Shown here piece after piece: positions 8,916-17,450 of a DNA stretch of 64,000 bases. The first letter of the stretch is position 1. Every line of letters starts with the position of its first letter. The stretch is from Rhodoferax sp. (lineage in GTDB: Bacteria > Pseudomonadota > Gammaproteobacteria > Burkholderiales > Burkholderiaceae_C). Under the pieces are notes generated by a model. The model saw only the letters and a list, made by a program, of their open reading frames with translations, searched no databases and was not told the DNA's origin. The position numbers were made by a program, and so were the translations under genes. Location: the NCBI GenBank assembly GCA_030645355.1, contig JAUSNJ010000133.1, forward strand, positions 1-64,000, written 5' to 3'.

Positions 8916-10520
8916 ATGACGACCAAACAGCCCAAACCCCTCTCCCCTGCCGATTACCTGAAAAAGATCCTGACGGCGCGCGTCTACGATGTCGCCACGG
9001 AGTCGGCGCTGGAGCCTGCCAAACAGTTGGGCAAGCGCCTGCACAACACCGTGCTACTCAAGCGCGAAGACCAGCAGCCGGTGCGCAGCTTCAAATTGCG
9101 TGGCGCATATAACAAGATGGCGCAACTCAGCGCAGAGCAACTGGCCAAGGGGGTCATTTGTGCCTCCGCTGGCAACCATGCCCAGGGCGTAGCCCTGAGC
9201 GCACACCGGCTGGGCACGCGTGCGGTCATCGTGATGCCCACCACCACGCCACAGGTCAAGGTCGACGCAGTCCGTGGCTTTGGTGGTGAAGTGGTGCTGT
9301 TTGGTGACAGCTATTCCGACGCCTACGGCCATTCACTCACACTGCAAAAGAAGCAGGGGCTGACCTTCGTGCACCCGTTTGACGACCCCGACGTCATAGC
9401 CGGCCAGGGCACGATCGCCATGGAAATGCTGCGCCAGGTGCAGACACTGCATACCCGTAGCAACCCCGCAGGGCAGGCCTTGTCTACCCGCCCCGTGCTG
9501 GATGCGGTATTCGTCGCCATTGGCGGCGGGGGTCTCGTGTCAGGTGTCGCCAACTACATCAAGGCGGTCGATCCGCGCATCAAGGTCATTGGCGTGCAGA
9601 TGAATGATTCGGACGCGATGATCCAATCGGTCACTGCCAAAAAACGCGTCACGCTCGCGGACGTGGGGCTGTTCTCCGACGGCACCGCGGTGAAGCTGGT
9701 GGGCGAGGAAACCTTCCGCATCGCCAGTGGTCTGGTGGATGAGTTCATGACCGTGGATACCGATTCGGTCTGTGCGGCCATCAAAGACATCTTTGTCGAT
9801 ACGCGCAGCATTGTGGAACCCGCCGGAGCCCTGGCGGTCGCCGCCATCAAACAGTATGTCGCCCACAACAAAACCAAAGGCGAGACCTACGCCGCCATTT
9901 TGTGCGGCGCCAACATGAACTTTGACCGGCTGCGCTTCGTGGCCGAGCGTGCCGAGGTGGGTGAGGAGCGCGAGGCATTGTTCGCGGTCACCATTCCCGA
10001 AGAGCGCGGCAGCTTCAAGCGCTTTTGTGAGCTGATCGGCGAGCTGCCGGGTGGGCCGCGCAACGTGACCGAGTTCAACTACCGCATCAGCGACTCGGCC
10101 CAGGCGCATGTGTTTGTCGGCATCACCACGCAGGGCAAGGGCGAGTCGTTGAAGATCGCCACCAACTTCACCAAGCACAAATTCGCCACGCTGGATCTCA
10201 CGCACGACGAGCTGGCCAAGGAGCACGTGCGCCACATGGTGGGCGGTCACTCCGCACTGGCGGACAACGAACGCCTGCTGCGCTTTGTCTTTCCTGAGCG
10301 GCCCGGCGCCCTGATGAAGTTCCTGAGCCTGATGCGCCCGGGCTGGAATATCAGCCTGTTCCACTACCGCAACCAGGGCGCGGACTACGGTCGCATTCTG
10401 GTCGGCCTGCAGGTGCCCAAGGCCGACGACAAGGCATTTGCCAAGTTCTTGCAAACCCTGGACTACCCCTATGTGGAAGAAACCGCCAACCCGGTGTACC
10501 GCATGTTTTTGCGCTCGTGA
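8916..10520 (+). CDS. ilvA: Threonine dehydratase, biosynthetic (two regulatory ACT-like domains)
   Basis: 534 residues. It converts threonine to 2-oxobutanoate, the first committed step to isoleucine. The PLP lysine is in RSFKLRGAYNK (about Lys60), the phosphate loop is AIGGGGLVSG, and two C-terminal regulatory domains follow (about 345-425, EREALFAVTIPEERGSF, and 440-530, ERLLRFVFPERPGALM), which mark the allosteric long form. The start MTTKQPKPLS was chosen because the open frame extends far upstream through antisense osmC sequence, which is not plausible protein. No leader attenuator was seen. Confidence 0.96.
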   Translation: MTTKQPKPLSPADYLKKILTARVYDVATESALEPAKQLGKRLHNTVLLKREDQQPVRSFKLRGAYNKMAQLSAEQLAKGVICASAGNHAQGVALSAHRLGTRAVIVMPTTTPQVKVDAVRGFGGEVVLFGDSYSDAYGHSLTLQKKQGLTFVHPFDDPDVIAGQGTIAMEMLRQVQTLHTRSNPAGQALSTRPVLDAVFVAIGGGGLVSGVANYIKAVDPRIKVIGVQMNDSDAMIQSVTAKKRVTLADVGLFSDGTAVKLVGEETFRIASGLVDEFMTVDTDSVCAAIKDIFVDTRSIVEPAGALAVAAIKQYVAHNKTKGETYAAILCGANMNFDRLRFVAERAEVGEEREALFAVTIPEERGSFKRFCELIGELPGGPRNVTEFNYRISDSAQAHVFVGITTQGKGESLKIATNFTKHKFATLDLTHDELAKEHVRHMVGGHSALADNERLLRFVFPERPGALMKFLSLMRPGWNISLFHYRNQGADYGRILVGLQVPKADDKAFAKFLQTLDYPYVEETANPVYRMFLRS

Positions 10521-10580
10521 TACCTTGCGGGACAGCCCGAAGCTGTAGCGTAGCTCTGTCCTCAACTGATTGGAATTTTC

Positions 10581-11474
10581 ATGGCAATGACACTTGACGG
10601 CAAGCTGGTGGTCGCCATTTCCAGCCGCGCCCTGTTTGATTTTGAAGAAGAAAACCAGGTTTTCGAGCAGACGGACGACACCGCCTATATGGGCCTTCAA
10701 CTGGAGCGGCTGGAAATTCCGGCCAAGCCCGGCGTCGCGTTCTCTCTGGTGCAGAAACTGCTCGCTTTCAACGAGGAACTGTCGCAAAAGGTCGAGGTCG
10801 TCATCCTGTCACGCAATGACCCTGTCAGTGGTCTGCGGGTCATGAAGTCGGCCGCACACTACGCGCTGCCCATCATCCGTTGCGCGTTCACCCGCGGTGA
10901 ACCGCCCTGGCGTTACCTCAAGCCCCTGCATGCCAACCTGTTTTTGAGCACCCATTTGAGCGATGTGCGGGCGGCCTTGGCTGCAGAGGTGCCTGCGGCA
11001 CAGGTGTACCCGCAATCAGCCCACGCCAGTGATGCGCACCCGAATGAAGTGCGCATTGCGTTTGACGGCGACGCCGTGCTGTTCAGCGACGAGGCCGAGC
11101 GGATCTACCAGTCCCACGGATTGAACGCGTTTCAGCAGCACGAGACCGACAAGGTGTCGCTGCCCTTGCCCGACGGCCCCTTCAAACCCCTGCTGGTCGC
11201 GCTGCACCGCTTGCAGCAGGCGGCCACGCCGCGCATGCGCATACGCACGGCACTGGTCACGGCCCGCAGCGCGCCGGCCCATGAACGTGCCGTGCGCACG
11301 CTGATGAACTGGAACATTGCCGTCGATGAAGCAATGTTCCTGGGCGGCCTGGACAAGGGCGAGTTTTTGCGAGAGTTCGAACCGGATTTTTTCTTTGACG
11401 ACCAGACCGGCCACATCGAATCGGCTGCCCGTCACGTGCCATCCGGCCATGTGGCCAGCGGCATCCGCAACTGA
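10581..11474 (+). CDS. Cytosolic 5'-nucleotidase family protein
   Basis: 297 residues of the 5-nucleotidase family that I recognise from its pattern: VVAISSRALFDFEEEN at the N-terminus (a HAD-like motif with Asp at FDFE), VEVVILSRNDPVSGLR, IRCAFTRGEPPWRYLKP, VRIAFDGDAVLFSDEAE and DFFFDDQTGHIESA. It should dephosphorylate nucleoside monophosphates in the cytoplasm. It ends one base before the convergent queC stop, so the two genes abut tail to tail. The exact substrate cannot be read from sequence. Confidence 0.85.
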   Translation: MAMTLDGKLVVAISSRALFDFEEENQVFEQTDDTAYMGLQLERLEIPAKPGVAFSLVQKLLAFNEELSQKVEVVILSRNDPVSGLRVMKSAAHYALPIIRCAFTRGEPPWRYLKPLHANLFLSTHLSDVRAALAAEVPAAQVYPQSAHASDAHPNEVRIAFDGDAVLFSDEAERIYQSHGLNAFQQHETDKVSLPLPDGPFKPLLVALHRLQQAATPRMRIRTALVTARSAPAHERAVRTLMNWNIAVDEAMFLGGLDKGEFLREFEPDFFFDDQTGHIESAARHVPSGHVASGIRN

Positions 11475-12179
11475 TTAGCCCACGGTGGGTGCCAGATAGC
11501 CCGCAAAGCCCTTGGCCCGCAGCAGACAGGCGGGGCATTCGCCGCACCCGTATCCCCAGGCATGGCGGTGGACTCGGTCACCCAGATAGCAAGTGTGGGT
11601 GTGCTCCACGACCAGGTCCACCAACGGCTGCCCCCCCAGGTCATGCGCCATGGCCCAGGTAGCGGCTTTGTCGATCCACATCAGCGGGGTTTCAATCAGA
11701 AAGCGCTTGTCCATGCCCAATGAGAGCGCCAGTTGCATGGCTTTCATGGTGTCATCGCGGCAATCCGGGTAACCGGAAAAATCGGTTTCGCACACGCCGG
11801 TGACAATCACCTGCAAATCGCGACGGTAGGCCACCGCCGCCGCCAACGTCAGAAACAGCAGGTTGCGACCGGGCACAAAGGTGTTGGGCAGGCCCGTACT
11901 TTCCATGCGAAAGGCGGTTTCGCGGGTGAGCGAGGTCTCGCTGACCGAGCCGAGCACGGCCAGATCCAGCAGATGGTCCTGTCCCAGCTTCGGCGCCCAC
12001 TGCGGGAACTGCGCGCGGATCTCACGCAAAACCACCAGCCTGGCGTCCAACTCGACGCTGTGGCGCTGCCGGTAGTCAAAGGCAATGGTTTCCACACGCT
12101 CGTAGCGTTGCAAAGCGTGGGCCAGACAGGTGGTGGAGTCCTGTCCACCGGAGAAGAGTACGAGGGCGCTGGTATGCAT
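11475..12179 (-). CDS. queC: 7-cyano-7-deazaguanine synthase
   Basis: 234 residues. QueC uses ATP and ammonia to turn 7-carboxy-7-deazaguanine into preQ0 on the queuosine pathway. The PP-loop [10 protein letters not shown] is at residues 7-16, the [12 protein letters not shown] motif is intact, and a C-terminal zinc site is formed by the cysteines of [11 protein letters not shown]-type sequence ([16 protein letters not shown]). No other queuosine genes are adjacent. The start at 12179 gives a normal N-terminus [12 protein letters not shown]. Confidence 0.96.
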   Translation of the reverse strand: MHTSALVLFSGGQDSTTCLAHALQRYERVETIAFDYRQRHSVELDARLVVLREIRAQFPQWAPKLGQDHLLDLAVLGSVSETSLTRETAFRMESTGLPNTFVPGRNLLFLTLAAAVAYRRDLQVIVTGVCETDFSGYPDCRDDTMKAMQLALSLGMDKRFLIETPLMWIDKAATWAMAHDLGGQPLVDLVVEHTHTCYLGDRVHRHAWGYGCGECPACLLRAKGFAGYLAPTVG

Positions 12180-12194
12180 AGCCCCAATGGTAGA

Positions 12195-12692
12195 TCAGAG
12201 GCGTTCGTTTTTCTTGATCGTCGGGTGGTCGTAGACCAGCACTTGCTTGGCCAGGTCACCTGGCACTTCGGAAGGTACAACCGCCGTGGGCGGATTCAAC
12301 TGGTTGCTCACTTGCTCCAGCTGAACTGCGCTGGCGCTTGCGGTCCACATGCGGCTCAGGTGCTCCATCAGCACTTGGTACATGGGTTTGGGCGGCGGAT
12401 CCTCCACCTTTTCAGGAGCCGGCCGGTGGATGGTCCAGTCGCGTGGCGCCGTCGCAGCCTCTGACCCGTGTCTGCCAGGGTCCGAGACGCTGGTGTAAAC
12501 CGGCTCGCCTTCGTTGGTCTTCAATGCGGGATTCACCATGTCCACCACACTGGGGACGGGCTGAATGCTGGGATGTGCACTCACCGATGGATTGACCGGA
12601 GCAACCGGAATGACCCTGTTTGCCCCAGACGAAACCACGTCTGCGCCGCTTGGCCGCAGATTAGGTGTTCGATCAATGGTAGGCAATTGCAT
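12195..12692 (-). CDS. Proline-rich hypothetical protein
   Basis: 165 residues from the ATG at 12692 (MQLPTIDRTPNLRPSG). No signal peptide, membrane segment or known domain is visible. The N-terminal half is rich in Pro, Val and Ser and looks disordered; residues about 105-135 (KPMYQVLMEHLSRMWTASASAVQLEQV) could form an amphipathic helix. It lies 15 bases upstream of queC on the same strand and so may share its transcript. A longer frame to 12827 would add basic residues but crosses the AT-rich promoter-like region. Function unknown. Confidence 0.6.
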   Translation of the reverse strand: MQLPTIDRTPNLRPSGADVVSSGANRVIPVAPVNPSVSAHPSIQPVPSVVDMVNPALKTNEGEPVYTSVSDPGRHGSEAATAPRDWTIHRPAPEKVEDPPPKPMYQVLMEHLSRMWTASASAVQLEQVSNQLNPPTAVVPSEVPGDLAKQVLVYDHPTIKKNERL

Positions 12693-12777
12693 TTTGTTTG
12701 GGCTCTGGGCCCCTCCACTTACTTTTCTTCGTAGACGTATGTTTCTTAACGGCAGATTTAGAGGGTTATTTAGGGCT

Positions 12778-12800
12778 ATTTTCAAAAATATTTTGAAAAT
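12778..12800. promoter_or_regulatory. Perfect AT-rich palindrome in a divergent promoter region
   Basis: ATTTTCAAAA and TTTTGAAAAT are exact 10-base inverted arms with a three-base spacer. They lie in the AT-rich 236-base gap between the proline-rich hypothetical gene and the HD-GYP gene, placing them where an operator would act on either. No regulator is assigned. Confidence 0.45.
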
Positions 12801-12928
12801 CCACCGGAAATACTTGCCACCAGTCAATTTGCACCAACGTGGTGCGTTTTTTCGATCCAGGGCAACCGATTCACTGTAGCCGTTTTATGGGGTACGCTCG
12901 GTCACCTGCCCCTTTGACAAGGCCACCC

Positions 12929-15127
12929 ATGCCGTTGCACGAAGAAACGACCGCACAGCCGGACGTGTCCAGTTTGCCTATTTTGGTCGCTGCCGGTACG
13001 TCCGGCGAAACCGCGGAGTTGGCGGGGTTACTTCGGTCGCTTGGCTACTCGGGTGTCACCGCGGTCAACGGCCCGGCTCCGGTACCGCCCGTAGAGGTGG
13101 GCGCCTCCTATCGTCTGGTCGTCCTGGGCCTCACAAACCCTTTGGGCACGGGTCTGGACACCATCGCACTCATCCGCAACCGCCTTCCCGCTGCGGCATT
13201 GCCCATACTGGTGGTGTCACAAGCATTGGACGGACCCGCCAAAAGAAGTGCCTTGCGGGCCGGCGCCAACGACTTCCTCACTATGCCGATGGATGGTGAC
13301 GAATGGTCGCTGCGAACCCGAAACCTTCTACTGATGTCGGACCAGTACCACGCAGCATTGAACGACAAGGAGCAGCTGCGTGTGGAGCTGCAAACGCGCT
13401 CCTCCCGGCTACGTATGCTGATCGAAAACGGGCTCCTGATGGCCAGGACCCATGATCGCACCAGCTTGCTGCGCCACACCCTGTTTGAAGGGCAACGGCT
13501 GATCGCCTGCGACGCAGCATCCGTGTATCTGGTGACCCCACAGAACACCCTGCGATTTGCCATGCGCACCCGCGACGATGCACTGGCACAGGAAGAAATT
13601 CCGCTGTACGACCCGGACTCCGGTGCGCCAGATGCGCACTACGTCTCTACCTGGTGCGCGCTGCACCAACAGTCCATTCTGGTCGATGATGTGGCGAGCG
13701 AAACCCGCTTTGACCTCAGCGGCACGCGCCGATTTGATGCCCACAGCGGCTACCGTACCGTGTCTTTGCTGACGGTGCCCATGGCTGCGCGCAAGGGCGA
13801 GGTGTTGGGTGTACTGCAGTTCATCAACAAGCTTGACCCGGCCACAGGCCGGGTCATCCCGTTCCCATCCGAGTTGGTTCCATTGGTCGAGGCGCTGGCG
13901 GCCCAGGCCGCCGTCGCGCTGGAAAATCTGGGTCTGCTGGACGAACGCAGGGCCTCCATGGAAAGCCTGATACGCACCATTGCCACAGCCATCGACGCCA
14001 AGAGCCCGTACACCGCGCGGCACTCCGAACGCGTCCCGGAACTGGCGCTGATGCTGGCAGAAGCGGCCCATGCCGAGGCCCATGGACCACTCGCCACCTT
14101 CGGCTTTCACACCGACGACGAATGGCATGAGTTCCGGGTGGGCGCGTGGCTGCATGACTGCGGAAAAATCACCACGCCTGAGCACGTCATCGACAAGGCC
14201 ACCAAACTGGAAACCATCTACAACCGCATTCACGAGATTCGCACCCGGTTTGAAGTGCTGTGGCGGGATGCCGAGATCGAACGCCTGCAGGCACTTGCCG
14301 CGGGCGACGATGTCACGGCGGTCGAAACCCGATGCGCCGCGCAAAAGGCGCGGTTGCAGGATGACTTTGCTTTCATCGCCCAATGCAATCTGGGTAGCGA
14401 AAACCTGAGCCAGGCGCACCGTGATCGCATCCAGCAGATTGGTGCCACCGCATGGCTGCGCCATTTTGACGACCGTCTGGGCCTGGCCGAGGAGGAACTC
14501 GCGCGCCGGGAGCGGGAACCATTGCGCACCTTGCCAGCAACCGAGTTCCTGTTGGCCGATCAACCCCACCATGTGATCGTCCGCGGACTTGCGGACTTGC
14601 CCGATGCCGGCATGGGCTTCCAGCTCGACATGCCAGACCACGCCTACAACCACGGCGAGATCTACAACCTGTCTATCCTGCGGGGAACGCTGACACCGGA
14701 GGACCGTTACAAGATCAATGAGCATATGACCCACGGCATCACGATGCTGGAACGCATGCCCTTCCCCAAGTCACTGCGCCGCGTGCCCGAATATGCGGGC
14801 ACGCACCACGAGACCCTCAAGGGCACGGGCTACCCCCGCAAGCTCGGGGCCGCCGACCTGTCGGTGCCGGCCCGCATCATGATGATTGCGGACATCTTCG
14901 AGGCCCTGACGGCGACGGATCGTCCGTACAAAAAACCCAAGCCGCTGTCCGAGGCACTCCACATCCTGCACACGCTGAAGCGCAAGGGCCACATTGATGC
15001 CGATGTCTTTGATCTCTTCCTGACTTCCGGGGTGTACCTGCGCTATGCCAGCAAGTACCTCGCGGCCTCGCAAATCGATGCCATAGATATCCAGCGCTAT
15101 TTGGGACCGGTGCCTGTCCCACAGTAG
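12929..15127 (+). CDS. GAF/HD-GYP cyclic-di-GMP phosphodiesterase-like protein
   Basis: 732 residues from MPLHEETTAQ. Order: a receiver-like domain (about 15-130, weakly conserved: LPILVAAGTS, LVVLGLTNPLG, ILVVSQALDG), a helical linker, a GAF domain (about 165-325), then HD-GYP. The metal site is visible as HSERV, HDCGK (about 408-412) and HHETLKGTGYP (about 625-635), followed by IMMIADIFEALTATDRPYKK. HD-GYP enzymes hydrolyse cyclic di-GMP. The spacing between HDCGK and HHE is about 217 residues, much longer than the roughly 60 of compact HD-GYP domains, so an insertion splits the catalytic domain. Start chosen downstream of the first ATG because it gives a compact N-terminus. Confidence 0.88.
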   Translation: MPLHEETTAQPDVSSLPILVAAGTSGETAELAGLLRSLGYSGVTAVNGPAPVPPVEVGASYRLVVLGLTNPLGTGLDTIALIRNRLPAAALPILVVSQALDGPAKRSALRAGANDFLTMPMDGDEWSLRTRNLLLMSDQYHAALNDKEQLRVELQTRSSRLRMLIENGLLMARTHDRTSLLRHTLFEGQRLIACDAASVYLVTPQNTLRFAMRTRDDALAQEEIPLYDPDSGAPDAHYVSTWCALHQQSILVDDVASETRFDLSGTRRFDAHSGYRTVSLLTVPMAARKGEVLGVLQFINKLDPATGRVIPFPSELVPLVEALAAQAAVALENLGLLDERRASMESLIRTIATAIDAKSPYTARHSERVPELALMLAEAAHAEAHGPLATFGFHTDDEWHEFRVGAWLHDCGKITTPEHVIDKATKLETIYNRIHEIRTRFEVLWRDAEIERLQALAAGDDVTAVETRCAAQKARLQDDFAFIAQCNLGSENLSQAHRDRIQQIGATAWLRHFDDRLGLAEEELARREREPLRTLPATEFLLADQPHHVIVRGLADLPDAGMGFQLDMPDHAYNHGEIYNLSILRGTLTPEDRYKINEHMTHGITMLERMPFPKSLRRVPEYAGTHHETLKGTGYPRKLGAADLSVPARIMMIADIFEALTATDRPYKKPKPLSEALHILHTLKRKGHIDADVFDLFLTSGVYLRYASKYLAASQIDAIDIQRYLGPVPVPQ

Positions 15128-15140
15128 CCCGGACCGACAT

Positions 15141-15198
15141 TTGCTATTTTTTTAGTAGCTATAGCTCTATATTTTACGAGGGCTATAGGCGATTTTCC
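15141..15198 (+). repeat. Dispersed repeat copy 3, intergenic
   Basis: TTGCTATTTTTTTAGTAGCT...TTTTACGAGGGCTATAGGCGATTTT lies in the 104-base gap between the HD-GYP and FAD oxidoreductase genes. It is one of the two copies outside coding sequence. Confidence 0.75.
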
Positions 15199-15231
15199 CA
15201 GAAACGTTTTCCTTGAAACAAGCATGCAACG

Positions 15232-16482
15232 ATGACGCAACGCATCGCAATCATTGGCAGTGGCATGGCTGGGCTGGCGGCGGCGTGGTTCCTGGGTGAT
15301 GCGCACCACATCACGCTGTTTGAGCGCCAACCGCGCCTGGGCATTGGCGCGCACAGTGTGCAAGCGCCGGGCGGCGTGGTCGACGTGCCCTTGCGGGTCA
15401 TCTACCCGGGCTACTACCCCGAGTTGTTTGCGTTGCTGGCCGAAGCCGGCGTGGCGGTCGAGGCGCTGGACGCATCGCTGGGCTTCAGCGACCTGGGCGG
15501 TGCCAGCTACTTCCGATACCGCAACCTGCATGCCCTCGGCAAGACCCTGCCCTGGGTCACGCCGGCCACCTGGTTGCGCCGTGAACCGCAGCAAGTCCTG
15601 TTCGATCTGGCCCGCTTTCTGTGGCAGGCGCCACAGGCCCTGGCGACCGGCGCGCTGGCGGACCGCACGATCGGTGACTACCTGGACCGCCAAAGCTATT
15701 CCAGCGCCTTCACCGACCGCTTCCTGATCCCCGCCTTTGCCGGTATCAACACCGTGAGCTGCCAGGCGGTGCGCGAGTATCCTGCCGAGTTGATCGCGCA
15801 GTATTTCAACCGCGGCTTCGTGGTCTCCAGCGTCTACCGCGCAGTGGGGGGTGCACACGCCATTGCACAGGCGCTTTCGGCGCGCGTAGCGCAGCTACGG
15901 CTAAACGCCCGTATACGCAGCGTGCACCGGCAGGCCCGTGGCGTTGCCATCACCATGGAGGACGGCAGTGTCGAGACATTCGACGCCGTAGTCTTTGCCA
16001 CGCAAGCCAACCAGGTGAGGGCCATGCTGGACGACGCCAGCCCCGCCGAACGCGTCGTGCTGGAGGCCGTGCGCTACGACGCGGTACGGGTGGTGATGCA
16101 CCACGACGCGCGCCTGATGCCAGCGGCCCGTGCGGACTGGGGTCCTGTCAACTACATGCTGTCACCGCAGTTTGATCGGCCCATGGTCAGCATCTGGGTC
16201 AACCGCCTGCTGCCGGCCTACCAAGACCCACGACCCTTGTTCCAAACCATCAATCCGATGTTGGAACCCGCTGCGGAGTGGGTGTTGCAAGACTGTCGCT
16301 TGCAGCGCCCCATCGTGGACCTGGCCACGCAGGCCAATCTGCAGAAGCTTGACGCACTGCACGCACAGCCGCAGCGGCGCGTGTTCTTCTGCGGTGCCTA
16401 TGCCGCGCAAGGCATTCCCTTGCTGGAAAGCGCGGTGGCCTCGGCCCACCGCCTGCTCGCAGCCGCCAGCAAGGTACATTGA
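15232..16482 (+). CDS. FAD-dependent oxidoreductase (amine-oxidase fold, NAD/FAD-binding)
   Basis: 416 residues. The N-terminal dinucleotide fold IAIIGSGMAGLAAAWFL with an acidic residue ending the second strand (LFERQP) and the C-terminal FCGAYAAQGIPLLESAVASA mark the flavin amine oxidase / predicted NAD-FAD-binding group. Substrate is unknown; the closest family memory is COG2907, often linked to fatty-acid cyclopropanation genes, but none are here. The next gene starts five bases after its stop, so a three-gene run (oxidoreductase, methyltransferase, NADH-dehydrogenase-like) is likely one transcript. Confidence 0.82.
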   Translation: MTQRIAIIGSGMAGLAAAWFLGDAHHITLFERQPRLGIGAHSVQAPGGVVDVPLRVIYPGYYPELFALLAEAGVAVEALDASLGFSDLGGASYFRYRNLHALGKTLPWVTPATWLRREPQQVLFDLARFLWQAPQALATGALADRTIGDYLDRQSYSSAFTDRFLIPAFAGINTVSCQAVREYPAELIAQYFNRGFVVSSVYRAVGGAHAIAQALSARVAQLRLNARIRSVHRQARGVAITMEDGSVETFDAVVFATQANQVRAMLDDASPAERVVLEAVRYDAVRVVMHHDARLMPAARADWGPVNYMLSPQFDRPMVSIWVNRLLPAYQDPRPLFQTINPMLEPAAEWVLQDCRLQRPIVDLATQANLQKLDALHAQPQRRVFFCGAYAAQGIPLLESAVASAHRLLAAASKVH

Positions 16483-16487
16483 CACCC

Positions 16488-17435
16488 ATGCAAGCCTTGT
16501 TAGACACCATCGCGCAGATGGAACTCCCCCTTGACGCCCAGCGCGTCTTTCATGGCCGTGGCGGCCTGTACCCAGGCTGCGAACAGTGGGCGCTGGATGC
16601 CTTCCCGCCGGTTTGGCTGTTGACCAGCTTTCAGCCGGCGACGGACGCCGAGCTGGTCAGCGTGGATGCGGCACTGCGGGCAAGACTGCACCAGCTTGCC
16701 CCGGAGCAGCCGCTGAACTGGGTCTACCAATGCCGCCACAAGGGCCAGACCGAGACACGTCTGATGGCGGGCGCGGTGCCCACCCCGCATATCGTCACCG
16801 AAGACGGGGCGCGCTATCTGGTGCATTTACTCAAGGGCCAAAACCATGGTTTCTTTCCCGATATGGCACAAGGCCGGCGCTGGGTGCGCGAGTACGTGGC
16901 ACAGCGCCCCGGCATCAAGGTACTCAACCTGTTTGCCTACACCGGTGCGTTTTCGGTCGTGGCACTGCAGGCCGGTGCCAGGCAGGTGGTCAACGTCGAC
17001 ATGAGCCATGGCGCCATGGCCCTGGGGCAGCAGAACCACCAGCTCAATGGTCTGCTGGCCGGAGCGAGTTTCTGGGCGCATGACATTTTCTCGACCTGGG
17101 GCAAGATCCAGCGGGCTGGCCCGTACGACCTCATCATCGTCGACCCGCCCAGCTTCCAGAAGGGAAGCTTTGTGGCCACCAAAGACTACGCGCGGCTGGT
17201 GCGCCGCCTGCCCGAACTGTGGGCTCCTGGCGGGCACGTGTTGCTGTGCCTGAACGCGCCCGAATTGGACACCGCATTTTTACAGGCACTCATGGCCGAG
17301 CTGGCCCCGGAGTTCATATATGTTGAGCGTGTGGACAATCCACCAGCCTTTGCAGATGCGTCGCCACAGCGCGCCCTCAAGGTCCTGGTCTACAGGGCCC
17401 CTGCGTCCTATGCTTGCGCGGCTACTGATCACTGA
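16488..17435 (+). CDS. Class I SAM-dependent methyltransferase (RlmI/RlmK-like)
   Basis: 315 residues. The Rossmann motif VLNLFAYTGAFSVVALQAGA binds S-adenosylmethionine, and IIVDPPSFQKGSF is the DPPSF catalytic-type motif of the rRNA methyltransferase group COG1092. A PUA domain at the N-terminus, usual in RlmI, is not obvious. ATG at 16488 preferred over an overlapping TTG at 16479. It sits between two flavin-type oxidoreductase genes at 5- and 15-base spacing. An rRNA guanine or cytosine target is inferred from the family only. Confidence 0.82.
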   Translation: MQALLDTIAQMELPLDAQRVFHGRGGLYPGCEQWALDAFPPVWLLTSFQPATDAELVSVDAALRARLHQLAPEQPLNWVYQCRHKGQTETRLMAGAVPTPHIVTEDGARYLVHLLKGQNHGFFPDMAQGRRWVREYVAQRPGIKVLNLFAYTGAFSVVALQAGARQVVNVDMSHGAMALGQQNHQLNGLLAGASFWAHDIFSTWGKIQRAGPYDLIIVDPPSFQKGSFVATKDYARLVRRLPELWAPGGHVLLCLNAPELDTAFLQALMAELAPEFIYVERVDNPPAFADASPQRALKVLVYRAPASYACAATDH

Positions 17436-17450
17436 CCCGAGACCCAACCA

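Noticed and set aside
9540-10787. Minus-strand open frame opposite ilvA
   Set aside because: Antisense to ilvA regulatory domains; no recognisable protein features.
15880-15915. Possible repeat copy in the FAD oxidoreductase gene (GCGTAGCGCAGCTACGGCTAAAC region)
   Set aside because: Has GCTA-like words but lacks the GAGGGCTA end and the right spacing.
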